The notes: generated by a model from the letters alone, not told the origin. 64,000 nt of DNA from Mycolicibacterium duvalii (GCF_010726645.1 NZ_AP022563.1:2604001-2668000), one strand, 5' to 3'. Shown: positions 32,916 through 42,608, counted from the first letter of the stretch. Translations and numbers: made by a program.

Positions 32916-33694
32916 GTCCATTCCTGTCCGTTGGAAATCAGTTTGGCCTCAATGGTTCTGCTCGATGCCGCAGCCAGGGTGTTCTGTCGCGCCGCCGCGA
33001 GGTGGTTCTGCGCCACCCGGACCGCCCTTGCCGAGTCGCCGTCGGCAATGGCGTCAAGCAAGCGGTTGTGGTCGCGCAGCGCCGCGCGCATCGTCGGTGG
33101 GTGCATCGGATCGCCGGGGCTGCACTCGTCGCTCCAAACCGAGGACTCGTGCGCTGACCAGATCACCTCGAGGGCGCCGATCACCAGGATCATCGGTTCG
33201 TTGCCGCACCGCTGCACGATCTCCTCGTGGAACCGGCGGGCGTTGGGCACATAACGCGCAGGCGTGTCGAACTCGGCAACCTGCAGGTCGATCGCAGCCC
33301 GCAGATGCGGCACCACCGCGGTCATCCGGTCCGCCCGCGCGGCACACATGCCCGCGCAGATCGGTTCGAGATGCAGCAGCGCCTCGCTGACGTCCGCCGG
33401 CGTGGCCGCCCGGGTCTGCAGCACCATCCCGATCAGATGCGCTGCCCGTGCGGCCGACGGCAGATGCACCACCGCTCCCCCGACGTTGCCGCGCCGCACC
33501 GAGATCAGGCCCTCGGATTCGAGGATGTGCATCGCCTCGCGCACCGCGGGTGGGCTGACCCCGAACTCGGCGAACAGCGACTCCTGCGACGGCAGCACGT
33601 CACCTTCCCGTAGCCGTCCGGTCAAAATGTCCTCGCGCAGGCGCGACGCCACGAGCTCGGCGACCCGGGGCTGACGAATACGCTGCGCTGACAC
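32912..33694 (-). CDS. GntR-family regulator, FadR/FCD type
   Basis: 260 residues. Winged HTH at the N-terminus (VASRLREDILTGRLREGDVL, SQESLFAEFGVSPPAVREAMHILESEGLISVRRG) followed by an all-helical FCD domain with conserved D/H metal-site residues (RRFHEEIVQR, MRAALRDHNRLLDAI). FCD regulators usually sense small carboxylates or acyl-CoA. It is divergent from the crotonase/AMP-ligase operon, with a long dyad in between, so it probably controls both directions. Confidence 0.88.
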   Translation of the reverse strand: MSAQRIRQPRVAELVASRLREDILTGRLREGDVLPSQESLFAEFGVSPPAVREAMHILESEGLISVRRGNVGGAVVHLPSAARAAHLIGMVLQTRAATPADVSEALLHLEPICAGMCAARADRMTAVVPHLRAAIDLQVAEFDTPARYVPNARRFHEEIVQRCGNEPMILVIGALEVIWSAHESSVWSDECSPGDPMHPPTMRAALRDHNRLLDAIADGDSARAVRVAQNHLAAARQNTLAAASSRTIEAKLISNGQEWT

Positions 33695-33724
33695 TGTTCC
33701 GCGAACGGCCTTTCCTTGCTAAGT

Positions 33725-33758
33725 TGTACAGGATAGTAATCGAAGTACTAACTGTATG
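33725..33758. promoter_or_regulatory. Dyad in the GntR/crotonase divergent promoter
   Basis: TAGTA (33734-33738) and TACTA (33746-33750) are a perfect inverted pair. They extend outward to an imperfect dyad of the form TACAGgaTAGTA-N7-TACTAaCTGTA. A further TATCTGTATAG follows. This AT-rich stretch sits in the 96-bp gap and is the obvious GntR target. Confidence 0.55.
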
Positions 33759-33790
33759 GCTATCTGTATAGCTGTTCGAAAGGTGGGCCG

Positions 33791-34588
33791 GTGCCCGACG
33801 AAGGGGCGGTACGTCAGAGTCGTAGCGGCACCGTTCTGCAGATCACCCTGGACCGCCCCGAACGTCGTAATGCATTGACGCGCAGCATGATCGACGATCT
33901 GGTCAGCATTCTCACCGCCGCCGCCACCGATGACTCGCTGCGCGCGGTGCATCTCACCGGAGCCGGCGGCAACTTCTGCGCCGGCTCCGATTGGGTGAGC
34001 AGCAACCGCGACGGGCGGCGTCCCCGCGTCGGCGACCTCACCCGCAGGACCCCGCTGACCCACAACCGGGTCGTCGAACTGGTGGCCACGATCCAGCTGC
34101 CCGTGGTGTGCAGCGTGCGGGGCTGGGCGGTCGGTCTGGGCTGCAACCTCGCGCTGGCCGCAGACTTCACCGTCGCCGCCGCCGACGCCACGCTGTGGGA
34201 GCCGTTCATCGACCGGGGTTTCACCCCCGACTCCGGTGCCACGTGGCTGCTCCCGCGGCTGGCCGGACTCACCCGCGCCAAACGCATGCTGCTACTCGGC
34301 GAGAAGGTCTCGGGCACCCAAGCCGCCGACTGGGGCCTCATCGATGCAGCCGTCGCTCCCGGCGACGTCGACGCAGCCGCGGAGGAGTTGGTGGCGCGCC
34401 TGGCCGCCGGTCCGACGGTCGCGATCGGCCTGGCCAAACAGGCCATCAATTACGGGCTGCACGCCACCCTGTCGCAGTCGATGCACCATGAGCTGGCCGA
34501 CCTCGAGCTGGCCTGCCGGACAGCAGATTTCAAAGAAGGACTGGCCGCCTTCCGGGAGCGACGACGCCCGGATTACCAGGGCCGGTGA
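33791..34588 (+). CDS. Enoyl-CoA hydratase/isomerase (crotonase family)
   Basis: 265 residues. LDRPERRNALTRS, GAGGNFCAGSDW, RGWAVGLGCN and FIDRGFTPDSGATWLLPR match the family; the last block is typical of 2-(1,2-epoxy)/isomerase-like members. First gene of a six-gene plus-strand operon (33791-40724). GTG 33791 follows AAAGGTG. Confidence 0.87.
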   Translation: MPDEGAVRQSRSGTVLQITLDRPERRNALTRSMIDDLVSILTAAATDDSLRAVHLTGAGGNFCAGSDWVSSNRDGRRPRVGDLTRRTPLTHNRVVELVATIQLPVVCSVRGWAVGLGCNLALAADFTVAAADATLWEPFIDRGFTPDSGATWLLPRLAGLTRAKRMLLLGEKVSGTQAADWGLIDAAVAPGDVDAAAEELVARLAAGPTVAIGLAKQAINYGLHATLSQSMHHELADLELACRTADFKEGLAAFRERRRPDYQGR

Positions 34589-34601
34589 CAGAAGGGACCG
34601 C

Positions 34602-35408
34602 ATGACCACCTACGACACCATCACCTATGACGTCGACGGGCACAAGGCCACCATCACGCTCAACCGACCGGATGCGCTCAACGCGTTGTCCCCGCACATG
34701 ATCGGCGAACTTCGCGCCGCCTACGACGAAGCCGAGAACGACGACGACGTCTGGCTGATGATCGTCACCGGCACCGGTCGGGCGTTCTGCACCGGCGCCG
34801 ACGTCAAAGAGATCCCCGACGACGGCAAGGTCATCTACGAACGGCCCTATCTGTCGACGTACGACCAGTGGGAGGCGCCGCAGGAAGGCACGCCACCGTT
34901 TCGCCGGATGGCCAAACCGGTGCTCGCCGCGATCAACGGCCTGTGCTGCGGTGCGGGCTTGGACTGGGTCACCACCGGGGACATCGTGATCGCCTCCGAC
35001 AAGGCGACGTTCTTCGACCCGCACGTCAGCATCGGGCTCGTCGCCGCCCGCGAGATGGTGCGCCTGGCCCGAGCGCTGCCCCGCACGGTCGCGCTGCGGA
35101 TGGCCCTGATGGGCAAGCACGAACGGATGAGCGCCGAACGGGCCTACGAGCTCGGCATGATTACCGAGGTCGTCCCGCACGAGAGGCTGCTCGAGCGCGC
35201 GCACGAGATCGCCGACATCGTCAACTCCAACGCCCCACTGGCCGTGCGAGGTACCCGGCTGGCGATCCACAAGACCCTGGACCTGCCGCTGCTGGAGGGC
35301 GAGATCCTGGCCGAGACGTTCCGCGAACGGGTGGTGCGCACCGAGGACGCCGCCGAGGGACCGCGCGCGTTCGTCGAGAAGCGCGCGCCGAACTGGCAGT
35401 GCCGGTGA
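34602..35408 (+). CDS. Enoyl-CoA hydratase/isomerase (crotonase family)
   Basis: 268 residues. LNRPDALNALSP, GTGRAFCTGADVKE and NGLCCGAGLDW are the crotonase core, and FFDPHVSIGLVAARE takes the place where catalytic glutamates usually lie. It differs from its two neighbours by a long insertion after the first oxyanion strand (residues about 65-95). ATG 34602 has GAAGGGA upstream. A longer open frame begins at 34236, inside the previous gene, and is not used. Confidence 0.86.
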   Translation: MTTYDTITYDVDGHKATITLNRPDALNALSPHMIGELRAAYDEAENDDDVWLMIVTGTGRAFCTGADVKEIPDDGKVIYERPYLSTYDQWEAPQEGTPPFRRMAKPVLAAINGLCCGAGLDWVTTGDIVIASDKATFFDPHVSIGLVAAREMVRLARALPRTVALRMALMGKHERMSAERAYELGMITEVVPHERLLERAHEIADIVNSNAPLAVRGTRLAIHKTLDLPLLEGEILAETFRERVVRTEDAAEGPRAFVEKRAPNWQCR

Positions 35409-35409
35409 G

Positions 35410-36210
35410 ATGCCCGTGACCTCCTCCCCCACTTTCGAGACCATCCTGCTCGACCTCGACCACCGCAGCCGGGTCGCCACGGTCACGTTGAACCGGCCGG
35501 AGGCGCTGAACGCGTTCAATCGCACGATGTGCGAGGAGATGCGTACCGTCTGGCACACGATCAAGGCCGACGAGAACATCAACGCCGTGGTGCTGCGCGC
35601 GGCCGGTGACCGTGCGTTCAGCGCCGGCCTGGATGTGAAATCCAGCTACGGTCAACCCGACATCGTGTGGAATCACGAGGATCCCGGAGAGTTACTGAGC
35701 CCCAAGTGGCAGAAGATGTGGAAACCGGTTGTGTGCGCGGTGCAGGGCATGTGCACCGCCGGCGCGCTGTACTTCGTCAACGAGGCCGACATCGTGATCT
35801 GCTCCCAGGGCGCCACGTTCTTCGACTCCCATGTCAGCGCGGGTCTCGTGTCCGCTCTCGAACCCGTCGGCTTGATGCGCCGCGTCGGCCTGGGTGACAC
35901 CTTGCGAATGGCGTTGATGGGCAACGACGAACGGGTCAGCGCGGCCACCGCACTGCAGATCGGGTTGGTGACCGAGGTGGTGGCCGAAGAGGACCTGTGG
36001 ACCCGGGCGCACGAGATCGCCGCGACCATCGCGGAGAAACCGCCCACCGCGACCCAGGGCACTGTCAAAGCCATCTGGGAGTCGCTGGACAAGCCCTACC
36101 GCGCCGCCATGGACCAGGGGCTGATCTATACGCGGCTGGGTAACCCGCTGGCCAAGGCCGAAATCGCCGACCGGGGCGCACCACCTAAACGACCGCCGCG
36201 GATCCGGTGA
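35410..36210 (+). CDS. Enoyl-CoA hydratase/isomerase (crotonase family)
   Basis: 266 residues, third of three tandem crotonases, resembling the second (FFDSHVSAGLVSALEPVGLMRR versus FFDPHVSIGLVAARE) and so a likely local duplication. Core motifs are LNRPEALNAFN and RAFSAGLDVKSS, but the second oxyanion segment reads QGMCTAGALY, poorer than normal. Start ATG 35410, 1 bp after the previous stop. The stop overlaps the next gene. Confidence 0.85.
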   Translation: MPVTSSPTFETILLDLDHRSRVATVTLNRPEALNAFNRTMCEEMRTVWHTIKADENINAVVLRAAGDRAFSAGLDVKSSYGQPDIVWNHEDPGELLSPKWQKMWKPVVCAVQGMCTAGALYFVNEADIVICSQGATFFDSHVSAGLVSALEPVGLMRRVGLGDTLRMALMGNDERVSAATALQIGLVTEVVAEEDLWTRAHEIAATIAEKPPTATQGTVKAIWESLDKPYRAAMDQGLIYTRLGNPLAKAEIADRGAPPKRPPRIR

Positions 36211-37652
36211 TGACGCACCCGCTTTCCCGTCGCATCACCGACGTACTGGACCTCTCCCCTGAGGCGCCTGCGCTGCAGTTCGAAGACCAATGGTTCACCT
36301 GGGCTGCGCTCGGCACGCTCGCACGGCGCATCGGCGCGTTGGCGGGGACCGGCCGCGTCGGCATCATGCTGCGCAACGAACCCGCCCACGTGGCCGCCCT
36401 GCTCGGGGTGCTGGCCGCCGGAGGCACCGTCGTGGTGATCAACCCGGCCCGCGGTGACGACCGCACCCGCGCCGACATCGCCGCGCTGCATCTGCCGGTA
36501 CTGGTGGGGCTGCCGGCCGACCTCGAAACGTTGGCATCTCAGACCGATGCAACCACGGTGGCGATCACCGATCTCGACACTGCGCCCGTGATCACGGCGG
36601 GATCGACGCCCACCGACGATCGACCGGGTGTGGCGGTGTGGATGTTGACCAGCGGCACCACCGGACCACCGAAGCGGGTAGACCTCACCTACGACATGCT
36701 GGCGCGCAGCGTGATGGGCAACGATCCCGAACACGCGGCCGCGCCGACGCAGCTGCGCCGCGGCGTGGCCATCGTCAATTCGCCCCTGGTGCATGTCGGC
36801 GGGGTGTTCCGGATCCTGCTGTGCATCGCCGAGGCGCGACCGTTCGTGCTGCTGCGCCGGTTCGACCTTGAGCAGTGGGCCCGTGCGGTGCGCGAACACC
36901 GGCCGCGCGCGGTGTCGCTGGTGCCCGCCGCGCTACGCATGGTGCTGCATTCCGACCTGACCCGCGACGACCTCGCCGGTGTCGTGGCGGTGACGTCGGG
37001 GACCGCGCCGCTGTCCGCCGACGATGCCGACGCGTTCACCGAGAAGTTCGGCATCCCGGTGCTGACCTCTTATGCCGCCACGGAATTCGGCGGCGGAGTG
37101 GCGAGCTGGACGCTGGCAGATCACCAGGCGCACTGGCACGCCAAACGAGGCAGCGTCGGCCGCGCCAACCCCGGCGCCCGCCTTCGGGTCGTCGACGACT
37201 CCGGCGCGCCGCTGGGCCCCGACCAGCCCGGTCTCCTGGAAGTGCAGCCTCCGCAACTCGGTCCGGACACCGACTGGATCCGCACCACCGATCTGGCCCG
37301 GATCGACACCGATGGCTTCCTGTGGATCCTCGGCCGCGCCGACCAGGCCATCATCCGGGGCGGCTTCAAAGTCCTGCCCGACGACGTGCGCGCCGCGCTG
37401 GAGGGCCATCCGGCTGTCGCGGGCGCCGCGGTGATCGGCGCGCCCGACCCCCGCCTCGGAGAGACCCCGGTCGCCTTGGTGGAGTTGCGCGACGGCGCCG
37501 ACACCGATGCCCCGGCACTCAGCGACTACCTCGGCGATCGGCTGGCACGCTACGAGATCCCCACCGAGATCATCATCGTCGACACCATCCCCCGCACCCC
37601 GTCGGGCAAGCCTGATCTCGCCGCCGTCCGTTCTTATTTCGCGCGGGCATGA
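36210..37652 (+). CDS. AMP-dependent acyl-CoA ligase
   Basis: About 480 residues, compact for the ANL family. P-loop LTSGTTGPPKR (the last glycine of TSGTTGxPKG is arginine), TSYAATEFGGG instead of the usual YGxTE, and C-terminal RTPSGKPDL with the catalytic lysine. These changes set it apart from the two ligases that follow. GTG 36207 and ATG 36210 are both in frame; either overlaps the crotonase stop. Confidence 0.83.
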   Translation: MTHPLSRRITDVLDLSPEAPALQFEDQWFTWAALGTLARRIGALAGTGRVGIMLRNEPAHVAALLGVLAAGGTVVVINPARGDDRTRADIAALHLPVLVGLPADLETLASQTDATTVAITDLDTAPVITAGSTPTDDRPGVAVWMLTSGTTGPPKRVDLTYDMLARSVMGNDPEHAAAPTQLRRGVAIVNSPLVHVGGVFRILLCIAEARPFVLLRRFDLEQWARAVREHRPRAVSLVPAALRMVLHSDLTRDDLAGVVAVTSGTAPLSADDADAFTEKFGIPVLTSYAATEFGGGVASWTLADHQAHWHAKRGSVGRANPGARLRVVDDSGAPLGPDQPGLLEVQPPQLGPDTDWIRTTDLARIDTDGFLWILGRADQAIIRGGFKVLPDDVRAALEGHPAVAGAAVIGAPDPRLGETPVALVELRDGADTDAPALSDYLGDRLARYEIPTEIIIVDTIPRTPSGKPDLAAVRSYFARA

Positions 37653-39217
37653 CATCGCAGGCGGCGACCCTGGTCGAAGTGTGGCGGGCGTGTCGCAACC
37701 TGGGCGACAAGCCGCTGCTGGTGTGCGACGAGGACCGGCTGAGCTACCGGGACGCCGAGATCCGCTCCGCCGCGCTGGCCCACCGCTTGATCGGCCTGGG
37801 CGCCGGTAAGGGCACCCACGTCGGGTTGTGGTACCCCAACGGCAGCGGGTTCGTGGTGGCGATGCTCGCGGCGGCGCGGATCGGGGCCGTGGTCGTCCCG
37901 TTCTCGACGTTCGCCACCGGCACCGAGCTGCGCGCTCAGCTCAGGGCCGCCGATGTGGCGATCATGCTGTCAACCAGGGCGTTTCGCGGTCACGACTACA
38001 TCGAGCGGATGTCGGCGGCGTTGGACCTTCCAGCTGCGGAATTCGGCAGCGACACGCCCATGTTCACCTCGGCCGCACCTGTCCTGCGATGGGCGCTCTT
38101 CGACGCCGACGCCGACCCCACCACCCCGCGCTGCGACCACACTCGGCTCGCCGGCCTCGAAGACGACGTCGATGCCGCCGACCGCCTGGCGATCATCTAC
38201 ACGTCCGGGTCCACCGGCGCGCCCAAGGGCGCGGTGCACACCCACGGCGCACTGGTGACGCATCAGCAGAATCTCAACGAGATCCGCGGGCTCGACGGAA
38301 GCGACGTCCTGTTCTGCAACTCGCCGTTCTTCTGGATCGGCGGCTTCGCGTTCGGGCTGCTGGCCACGCTGACCGCCGGCGCCACCCTGGCTTGCTCGAA
38401 CGCCGAAGACGCCGGCGCCACCCTGGATCTGATCGAGGCCGAAAAGCCCACCATGACCAACGGTTTCGTCTCTTCGGTGGCGCGCCTGACCGAGCACCCC
38501 AGTTATCCGCGCCGGGTGTTCACCGCCACCCGGGGCAATCTCTACCCGATCATGGCCGCATCTGCCCGGCCCGCCGACGCCGGGCTGCGTCACGGCATGC
38601 TCGGCATGACGGAGGCGGGCAGCGTCGTTCTGCTCAGCGGTGACGAGACCGACCAGCCCGAACATCGTCGCGGCTCCTTCGGCAGGCCCGCACCCGGCAT
38701 GGAGACACGCATCGTCGACCCCGCCACGACCGCGCCGGTGCCCGCCGGTGCAGTCGGTGAACTGTGGTTGCGGGGGCCGTTTCTCATGCAGCACTACTAC
38801 GGCCGCAGCCGGGAGGAGTGTTTCGACGCCGACGGCTGGCTGCACACCGGCGATCTGGTCCGCACTGACGACGACGGGTTCTTCTACTTCGTCGCCCGTG
38901 CAGGCGCGATGATCAAGACCGCGGGCGCCAACGTCACCCCGGGCGAGGTCGAAGCCGCGCTGAGCCGGTTGCTGCCGGCCGCCGAGGTGCACGTCGTCGG
39001 GCTGCCGGACCCCCAACGGGGCGAGATCGTCGCCGCCGTGGTGGCTTTCGACGATGCACCCGAATTCGACGAGGATGCGGTGCGTACGGCGTTGCGCCGC
39101 GAGCTGTCGGCATACAAGGTGCCGCGCCGGTTCACGGTCTGCCGGCGGGCTGATCTGCCACTACTCGCGAGCGGCAAGGTCGACCTGTCGGCCGTGAAGG
39201 CGATGTTCGATGGCTGA
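37649..39217 (+). CDS. AMP-dependent acyl-CoA ligase
   Basis: 522 residues. P-loop YTSGSTGAPKG, GMLGMTEAGS, and LLASGKVDL at the C-terminus. It overlaps the previous gene by ATGA. With the next gene it forms a pair sharing FFWIGGFAFG/LFWVGGFGAG substrate-pocket segments. Likely activates medium or branched acids; specificity unknown. Confidence 0.88.
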   Translation: MTSQAATLVEVWRACRNLGDKPLLVCDEDRLSYRDAEIRSAALAHRLIGLGAGKGTHVGLWYPNGSGFVVAMLAAARIGAVVVPFSTFATGTELRAQLRAADVAIMLSTRAFRGHDYIERMSAALDLPAAEFGSDTPMFTSAAPVLRWALFDADADPTTPRCDHTRLAGLEDDVDAADRLAIIYTSGSTGAPKGAVHTHGALVTHQQNLNEIRGLDGSDVLFCNSPFFWIGGFAFGLLATLTAGATLACSNAEDAGATLDLIEAEKPTMTNGFVSSVARLTEHPSYPRRVFTATRGNLYPIMAASARPADAGLRHGMLGMTEAGSVVLLSGDETDQPEHRRGSFGRPAPGMETRIVDPATTAPVPAGAVGELWLRGPFLMQHYYGRSREECFDADGWLHTGDLVRTDDDGFFYFVARAGAMIKTAGANVTPGEVEAALSRLLPAAEVHVVGLPDPQRGEIVAAVVAFDDAPEFDEDAVRTALRRELSAYKVPRRFTVCRRADLPLLASGKVDLSAVKAMFDG

Positions 39218-40724
39218 CGCCACGGTCGACCAGGCGCTGCGCCGCCAAGCGCGACAACGTGCCGACCACCCCGCGGTGATCGACCCCGCCGACCGGGTGA
39301 CCTTCGGAGAGCTCGAACTGTCCACCCGCACCGTCGCAGCCGGACTGCTGCAGGCCGGCGTCAACCGGGGCGCTCGGGTCGGGCTCCTGATGCCCAACGG
39401 CGTCGACTGGGTCCGGCTGGCATTCGCGGTCACCCGAATCGGTGCGGTGCTGGTGCCGCTGAGCACCCTGCTGGCGCCGCCGGAATTGCTGGCACAGTTG
39501 CGCAGGGCATCGGTGGGCCACCTGATCAGCGTCGACTCGTTTCGCGGTCACCGCTATCGGCAGACCGTCGACGAGCACCGCGCCGACCTGCCGGCGCTGC
39601 ACCGGGTGTGGACCGCCGCCGAGGCGTTGGCGTTGCCTCGGCGTGCGGTGGACGATGACATCGTCGACGAGTTGACCTCCGGGGTGCGGGCCGGCACCGA
39701 CCTGGCGATCATGTTCACCTCCGGCAGCCGCGGCGCGCCCAAGGGCGTCCTGCACAGTCACGGCAATGCGTTGCGTGCCGTGCGGTCCGGGCTGGCGGCA
39801 CGCTGCGTGACGGCCGAGTCCCGGCTGTATCTGCCGATGCCGCTCTTCTGGGTCGGCGGCTTCGGCGCCGGCGCGCTGACAGCGCTGGTCAGCGGAGCCA
39901 CCCTGGTCACCGAACCCGTCCCGACACCGGAGTCCACGCTGCGCCTGCTCGAACGGGAGCGGGTCACGTTGTTTCGCGGCTGGCCCAGCCAGGCCGAAGC
40001 CCTGGCCTCGCGGCTCGACTCCGTGCGGGCCGACCTGTCGGCGCTGCGCCCCGGCAGCCTGGACGCACTGCTGCCCGAACACCTACGCAGTGCCCAAGGC
40101 GCCCGCGCCAACCTGTTCGGCATGACCGAATCCTTTGGGCCGTACTGCGGCTATCCCGCCGACACCGACATGCCGCGATCGGCGTGGGGCAGCTGCGGAA
40201 AGCCCTTCCCGGGAATGGATGTCCGCATCGTCGACCCGGACACGGGTGCCCCGGCGCCGACGGGACGGGTCGGGGAGATCCAGATCCGCGGGCCACACGT
40301 GCTGCGCGGGCTCCTCGCCCGCCCGCGCCCAGCCGTGTTCACCGCCGACGAGTACTACCCGACCGGCGACCTCGGCCGCTTCGATGCCGACGGATACCTG
40401 TTCTTCCAGGGCAGATCCGACGACATGTTCAAGGTCAGCGGAGCCACGGTGTATCCCGGCGAGGTCGAGGATGCGTTGCGCTCCATCGCCGGGGTCCGGG
40501 CGGTGGCCGTCACCGACGTACCGGGACCGCGCGGCCCCCAGGTGGGCGCGATGGTCGCCTGCGACGACACCATCGAGGACCTGCGGGCGGCGGCGCGAAA
40601 CCTGCTGAGCAGCTTCAAGGTGCCCACCGTCTGGATCCGCACCGACGACGAAACCGACATCCCACGCGGCCCGACAGGCAAGATCGACGTCGCCGCGCTG
40701 CGAGCCAGACTCGCCGGGCGGTGA
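39210..40724 (+). CDS. AMP-dependent acyl-CoA ligase
   Basis: 504 residues. P-loop FTSGSRGAPKG, NLFGMTESFG, and GPTGKIDVAAL with the conserved lysine. Related to the previous gene and overlapping it by 8 bp. Last gene of the operon; it ends 1 bp before the convergent CoA-transferase. Confidence 0.88.
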   Translation: MADATVDQALRRQARQRADHPAVIDPADRVTFGELELSTRTVAAGLLQAGVNRGARVGLLMPNGVDWVRLAFAVTRIGAVLVPLSTLLAPPELLAQLRRASVGHLISVDSFRGHRYRQTVDEHRADLPALHRVWTAAEALALPRRAVDDDIVDELTSGVRAGTDLAIMFTSGSRGAPKGVLHSHGNALRAVRSGLAARCVTAESRLYLPMPLFWVGGFGAGALTALVSGATLVTEPVPTPESTLRLLERERVTLFRGWPSQAEALASRLDSVRADLSALRPGSLDALLPEHLRSAQGARANLFGMTESFGPYCGYPADTDMPRSAWGSCGKPFPGMDVRIVDPDTGAPAPTGRVGEIQIRGPHVLRGLLARPRPAVFTADEYYPTGDLGRFDADGYLFFQGRSDDMFKVSGATVYPGEVEDALRSIAGVRAVAVTDVPGPRGPQVGAMVACDDTIEDLRAAARNLLSSFKVPTVWIRTDDETDIPRGPTGKIDVAALRARLAGR

Positions 40725-40725
40725 C

Positions 40726-41934
40726 TCAGACGATCTCGCGTCGTCGCAGCCCGTCGACATCGGCCGCGCCGTAGCCGATCTCGGCGAGCACCTCCTCCGT
40801 GTGCTCGCCGAGCAGCGGGGCGCGGCGCCGGATCACCCCGGGGGTCGCCGACAGCCGAAACGGGGTCTCGACGATCGGGACGCCCGTTCCGACGCCGGGA
40901 AACGGCACCCGCTGCAGGTATCCCATCGCCTGCACATGTGGATCGTCGAGGACTTCCCGGGTCGAGAGCATCGGCGCCGCAGGGAGTTTGGCGGCCTGCA
41001 GCGCGTCCAGCACGTCGGCTTTGGTGCGTTCGGCGCACCACGATGCCATGACGGCGTTGAGTTCGTCGCCGTGTTTCCAGCGCAGATCGTCGTCGGCGAA
41101 TCTCGGGTCGTCGAACAGATCGAGCCGACCGACCAGCCGGCACCACCGTTTGAACATCGGCTGGCCGGCCACCTGCAGCAGCACCCAATCGTCATCCTTG
41201 GTGCGGTACAGGTCGCAGGGCGCCACCGACGCGCCCTGGTTGCCCATCCGGGGCTTATCGGTGCCGAGCAGGTCGCGTTCGATCAGGAAGGCATTGGACA
41301 GCATCAGCGCCGTGGGCAGCAGCGCCCCCTCGACATGTTGGCCCTGGCCGGTGCGGTCACGGTGGTAGAGCGCCATCATCACGCCGATGGTCAACGTCAG
41401 CGCCGTCCCGAAATCCGCGTACGGCACCACCGTCCGGATCGGCTGCTCGGGTAGCCCCTGGCGGTAGACCGCACCCGACATCACCTGACCCGCGCCGTCG
41501 AAGCCGATGCGATCGCTGTACGGGCCGCCCTCGCCGTAGGCCGTCGCGCTGGCCAGGATGATGTCCGGTTTGATCGCGCGCAGCGTGTCGTAATCCAGTC
41601 CGCTGGCCCGCATTCCGGCCGCCGGCATGTTCGCGACGACGATGTCGGCGCGTTCGACGAGCTTGCGGCTGATCTGCCTACCCTCATCGGTGGTGGTGTC
41701 CAGGGTGAGCGACCGCTTGTTGCGATTGCACTGCAGGAAGGTGCCGCCCTCTCCGCTTTCGGTGACCGACTGCACCCAGCGGTCCTCTCCGCCGCCGCGT
41801 TTCTCGACCCGCACAACATCGGCACCCATGTCGGCCAACAGCGCCGAACACCAGGGCGCGGCGATGAACCGGCCGTAGTCGAGCACCCGGATTCCCTCCA
41901 GGACACCTCCGGCTCCGGTCGGCTCGGCCGTCAT
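40726..41934 (-). CDS. CaiB/BaiF family CoA-transferase with a substituted catalytic position
   Basis: 402 residues. N-terminal IRVLDYGRFIAAPWCSALLADMGADVVRVE and GGPYSDRIGFDGAGQVMSG are the family's nucleotide-binding signature. The segment where the catalytic aspartate is expected (GxGQxVDVSL) reads GQGQHVEGALL, so Asp is replaced by Glu. The related gene at 14867-16090 keeps the Asp. Either the Glu still forms the anhydride, or the protein does something else. ATG 41934 overlaps the GntR stop (ATGA). Confidence 0.85.
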   Translation of the reverse strand: MTAEPTGAGGVLEGIRVLDYGRFIAAPWCSALLADMGADVVRVEKRGGGEDRWVQSVTESGEGGTFLQCNRNKRSLTLDTTTDEGRQISRKLVERADIVVANMPAAGMRASGLDYDTLRAIKPDIILASATAYGEGGPYSDRIGFDGAGQVMSGAVYRQGLPEQPIRTVVPYADFGTALTLTIGVMMALYHRDRTGQGQHVEGALLPTALMLSNAFLIERDLLGTDKPRMGNQGASVAPCDLYRTKDDDWVLLQVAGQPMFKRWCRLVGRLDLFDDPRFADDDLRWKHGDELNAVMASWCAERTKADVLDALQAAKLPAAPMLSTREVLDDPHVQAMGYLQRVPFPGVGTGVPIVETPFRLSATPGVIRRRAPLLGEHTEEVLAEIGYGAADVDGLRRREIV

Positions 41935-42608
41935 CCGATCACTCCCCGGCCCGAAAGGTGTTCGATCAGCGGGGCCGCGCCGGAACGCAGATGTTCGGAC
42001 ATCGCCGAACGGGCGGCGTCGGGGTCGTGGCGCGCCAACGCGTCGAGCACCTTGCGGTGGTGGGCATTGGACTGCTCGGGCCAGCCTTTGACCGTCGGGA
42101 ACACCGTCTCGGGCGCGTACCGCGTGATCTGAGACATCAGCTGCGCCAGCTTGGGTGATTCCGCGGCGACGTTGATGCCCTTGTGGAACTCGTGATTGAG
42201 TCGCACCGCCCGTTCGCCGTCATCGGCCGCATAGGCCGCCTCCAGCTCGGTCTGGATCGCCGTCAGCTCCTCGAGCTGTGCCTCCGTGACGGTGCGTGCG
42301 GCCCGCGCGGCGAGTTCCCCGCCGATGTGGGCCTGGACATCGGAGACGTCGGTGATGTCGCGGACGGTCACCGGCCGCACCACGAATCCCCGCCGCGGCT
42401 GCTGGTCGAGCAGACCCTCTGCTTTGAGCTCGAACAACGCTTCGCGGACCGGGGTGACACTGACCCCCAGGTCCGCGGCCAGCTGCTCCAACCGGACGTA
42501 GGTCCCGGCCGCGTAGGTGCCGTCGAAGATGCGCCTCCGGACGAATCCGGCGACGTCCTCGGCCAGTTGCGGCCGCACCGCGAACTCGGAGCTACCCACC
42601 GTCGTCAC
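41931..42608 (-). CDS. GntR-family regulator, FCD (VanR-like) type
   Basis: 225 residues. N-terminal winged HTH (VAGFVRRRIFDGTYAAGTYV, LEQLAADLGVSVTPVREALFELKAEGLL) and an FCD domain with LNHEFHKGINVAAESP and NAHHRKVLDAL metal-type histidines. GTG 42608 overlaps the acyl-CoA dehydrogenase stop (GTGA). It lies inside the operon it probably controls; an AT-rich near-palindrome at 45798-45807 in that operon's promoter is a candidate target. Confidence 0.88.
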   Translation of the reverse strand: MTTVGSSEFAVRPQLAEDVAGFVRRRIFDGTYAAGTYVRLEQLAADLGVSVTPVREALFELKAEGLLDQQPRRGFVVRPVTVRDITDVSDVQAHIGGELAARAARTVTEAQLEELTAIQTELEAAYAADDGERAVRLNHEFHKGINVAAESPKLAQLMSQITRYAPETVFPTVKGWPEQSNAHHRKVLDALARHDPDAARSAMSEHLRSGAAPLIEHLSGRGVIG

